Positions 61,916 through 64,000 of a stretch of 64,000 bases of DNA are shown here, piece after piece; the stretch's first letter is position 1, and each line of letters begins with the position of its first letter. Source of the DNA: Sinonovacula constricta (Eukaryota > Mollusca > Bivalvia > Cardiida > Solecurtidae); contig CM017561.1 in assembly GCA_007844125.1 (NCBI GenBank), positions 64,705,143-64,769,142 on the forward strand, written 5' to 3'. Position numbers and translations under genes: made by a program. Below the pieces are notes generated by a model. That model searched no databases. It was not told the origin of the DNA and saw only the letters and a list, made by a program, of their open reading frames with translations.

Positions 61916-62427
61916 TGTTATGTACAGTAGAACACCAGCGTTTAAGGTTACGCTAGTCAGGTTAAGGGGCTGTTTACCGTTGTAGTATTAATGACGTATT
62001 TCGCATGACGTAGCTTTCGCGTAATAGCTAGAAAGAAAAGGATCATGCTAGAAAATTCATTTGTTTATTTTTAACTGGGCTTCGTGAATGTTCTGGAGAC
62101 TTCTGCCTTCTAGAAATTCTTTGGGTCTATATAAAGGCTTGTTAGCAGATTTAAGTTTAAATTTGGACATTAAGTTTGGACAAATAGTTTGGAAATACCT
62201 GTCTGCGTTGGAACTTACGTGGACTTACTATATAATATACAGTGATAACATCTATTTTGCATTCCCAAATTGTGTCTGATATATTTGTCGTTATTTTGTT
62301 ATGCCATAGATTTAATTGTATATTAAAATAAAACATTATCGTACTAGATTGTTGCTGGCTAGTTCTTTCTGTTACACTATTTCGTCGTTTTATAAATAAA
62401 TCTTAAATAGCGACACCGGTCGTAACA
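61916..62427 (+). mobile_element. Solo LTR, copy 2
   Basis: 512 bp, TGTTATGTACAGTAGAACAC to CACCGGTCGTAACA. It contains TATATAAA (62128-62135) and AATAAA (62327-62332), as expected for promoter and polyadenylation in an LTR. It is homologous to 9858-10287 on the other strand. No flanking duplication is evident and no retroelement body is attached. Confidence 0.75.
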
Positions 62428-63089
62428 GTATACATGTTTTATAATGTCTTAACCTAAAATTCATTTTTTTAAAAATTTAAGAATTTTATGATTTATATGA
62501 AAATATAATATATAATATCTTCGAAAATTGTTTTTATATGTTTTCTTCAAATAGCGAAATGCAAAAGGACACAATATCGGGGGACAGCAAGTTCACATAT
62601 GAAGTTGAACATATAGGTCATGACTGGAGAGATGACGAGACATAATTTCACCAGCGACTGTCCAGTTTATGGCTTTGTCACTACTTTCATTGAATCTAAC
62701 AACCTGTCAAGTTACCGTGCAAAGCAAATTTTTGGTCGTAAGTTTGCTTATCGTAATGTTTTTGTCTGCAATTTCTGCAAATGGATAGGGGTCTAATATG
62801 ATAAGACTTGTGGTGCCAAGATATACGCATATAGCGAATGTGAACAATATGTATGTGAACAGTAAGTAGAATATGTCAAGTTTTTCTTGGAATAATTCAA
62901 TTCAAATTGTAAAGAACATTTGAATTTGAATTAACAAATTAACAACTTTAGCACAGAGCAACCTTACAACCTTAATATCAAACTGAGCTTGGAGACTGTA
63001 TGATCTGGACTTATCATGTGAGAACTTGACGACTTGATAAACTGTATCTATATTTTAAAAGCTGGTGTCCTTATGCCGACAGACAGATC

Positions 63090-63255
63090 CGATGCGGTAA
63101 CTGCTGTTTTTTTCTTTGTTATGTCTCTTCTCTGCTTTTTGTCACTTTTTTATTTACCCTGTTTGCCTTTGGTAAGTTAGGTAGTTCAGTTTTAAAAAAA
63201 CTGTGGTTACTTTTATAGGACCTTTTCCTATTTCCTATATAAAGTACTAAATTAT
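63090..63255 (+). mobile_element. Interspersed repeat family R1, copy 6 (diverged)
   Basis: TTTTTGTCACTTTTTTATTT, ACCCTGTTTGCCTTTGGTA and ATAGGACCTTTTCCTATTT resemble the right half of 33185-33420. Confidence 0.5.
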
Positions 63256-63504
63256 TGGTATAATTGACAATTATCCAACATGTATATATAGTAAGCTGTT
63301 ATACTGGCCTTTGTTGCATCAATAAGACACATGTGCCTGATTAAAACATGCACACAACCCTTTGACGAATGTCTTCTTCCGCAGCTGTTGTCAGTTGTTA
63401 ATAAATTGTGAACGCATAAAGTGCTGTAGGATCACTATCTGTTACATTTATGTCAACAGTTACACAGATAAACGTGTTCCCTTTATGGCAAAAGTTGAGG
63501 CACC

Positions 63505-63625
63505 GTTATAAGATGAAAACTGTTGGGTTTGCATTTTTCGTTCAATAACTCATAACATATTTGTTCTTACTTTTCCATTTGGCTTTCATGTTAATACCTT
63601 TGACTTATGCCTTTCCGAAGTTTGG
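63505..63625 (+). mobile_element. Interspersed repeat family R1, copy 7 (partial)
   Basis: AAACTGTTGGGTTTGCATTT, TTTGTTCTTACTTTTCCATT and TGGTATATGTAG match the right half of the family. It joins copy 8 directly, in the same orientation. Confidence 0.7.
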
Positions 63626-63875
63626 TATATGTAGTGCGAGGTTAGAGCTATGTAAAACCGGTTTAAACACCCCCGTCGGTCCATATTGCCGACTGACCGT
63701 TCCAAGGCGGTAACTGTCGGGTTTCATCTTTTTTTAAATGACTTATTACAGATTTGTTCTTACATTTATATTTGGCTTGCATGTAAAAACCTTAGTCCTG
63801 TGCCTTTTTAATTTTTTGTACATGTTGCAATGCTCATAGGACTTTGTCATATATATTCTTATTCATGATCACAAC
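63626..63875 (+). mobile_element. Interspersed repeat family R1, copy 8
   Basis: GTGCGAGGTTAGAGCTATGT, AAAACCGGTTTAAACACCCC, GACTGACCGTTCCAAGGCGG, TGGCTTGCATGTAAAAACCT and CAATGCTCATAGGACTTTGT. The best-preserved copy in the window. Confidence 0.8.
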
Positions 63876-64000
63876 AATGTTTCTTGTGCAGTTTGGCGGT
63901 CGTAAAAAATCTCCCCGTGCGTTTAATCTATGTTGTCATTTAATTCATCCTATAAGCATTGTTACGCGTATTTCCTTAGATGGACGTTGGACTATGGTTC

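Overview
The window looks like nuclear DNA of an invertebrate animal, most likely a bivalve or related mollusc. It is visibly AT-rich, has long introns with GT/AG borders, AATAAA signals, abundant microsatellites, tRNA-derived SINE remnants of molluscan type, LINE and LTR debris and a 44-bp satellite. I saw no operons, CRISPR arrays or other prokaryotic features. The organism call is inference; no marker gene settles it.

One protein-coding gene can be read with confidence: a mu-class glutathione S-transferase (GST) on the + strand, exon 1 at 11907 to a stop at 21158. Exon lengths (33, 76, 71, 82, 101, 96 and 195 nt with the stop) closely follow the vertebrate GSTM layout and give a normal 217-residue protein. 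A tandem duplication of about 1.8 kb inside the gene, unit 1 about 15774-17567 and unit 2 about 17568-19374, repeats exons 2 to 5. The units look identical except for 12 bp of a (TA)n run. The duplicated block starts and ends in phase 0, so a transcript using all exons would stay open and encode about 327 residues with two thioredoxin-like domains. It is either a very young in-frame exon duplication or an assembly artefact.

Left part (1-7250): an older relative of the 10850-16900 region. It has a minus-strand GST exon 1 (441-473) and decayed exons 2-4 of a second + strand GST (6301-7251). A 1.7-kb satellite of 44-bp monomers (about 3275-5002) sits inside this copy. Middle-left (7250-10850): microsatellites, an interspersed repeat, a decayed LINE reverse transcriptase and a solo LTR that cuts it. 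At 10994-11939 two GST exon 1 copies lie head to head on opposite strands about 880 bp apart, suggesting a shared divergent promoter. Intron 1 of the intact GST carries a (CCTA)n tract of about 770 bp that makes a spurious 289-residue open frame.

Right of the gene (21.2-64 kb): two decayed GST last exons (25924-26087 and 30106-30228), then about 34 kb in which I recognise no intact gene. It holds a TA-flanked MITE (28077-28463), a 400-bp CA tract, a retrotransposon remnant (34140-34615), a GAA-rich tract (41080-41330), a five-fold CCAAT cluster (42845-42904), a hairpin beside a (TA)n tract (43710-43930), SINE remnants, a 135-bp near-perfect palindrome (47988-48122), a decayed acidic reading frame (47120-47428), a CpG-richer segment (53030-53420), a second copy of the LTR (61916-62427) and many copies of one unclassified repeat family.

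The region reads as a tandemly expanding GST-mu cluster with one apparently functional member, partial relatives on both sides and heavy repeat invasion. All alignments were made by eye, so percentages and family names beyond GST-mu are tentative.
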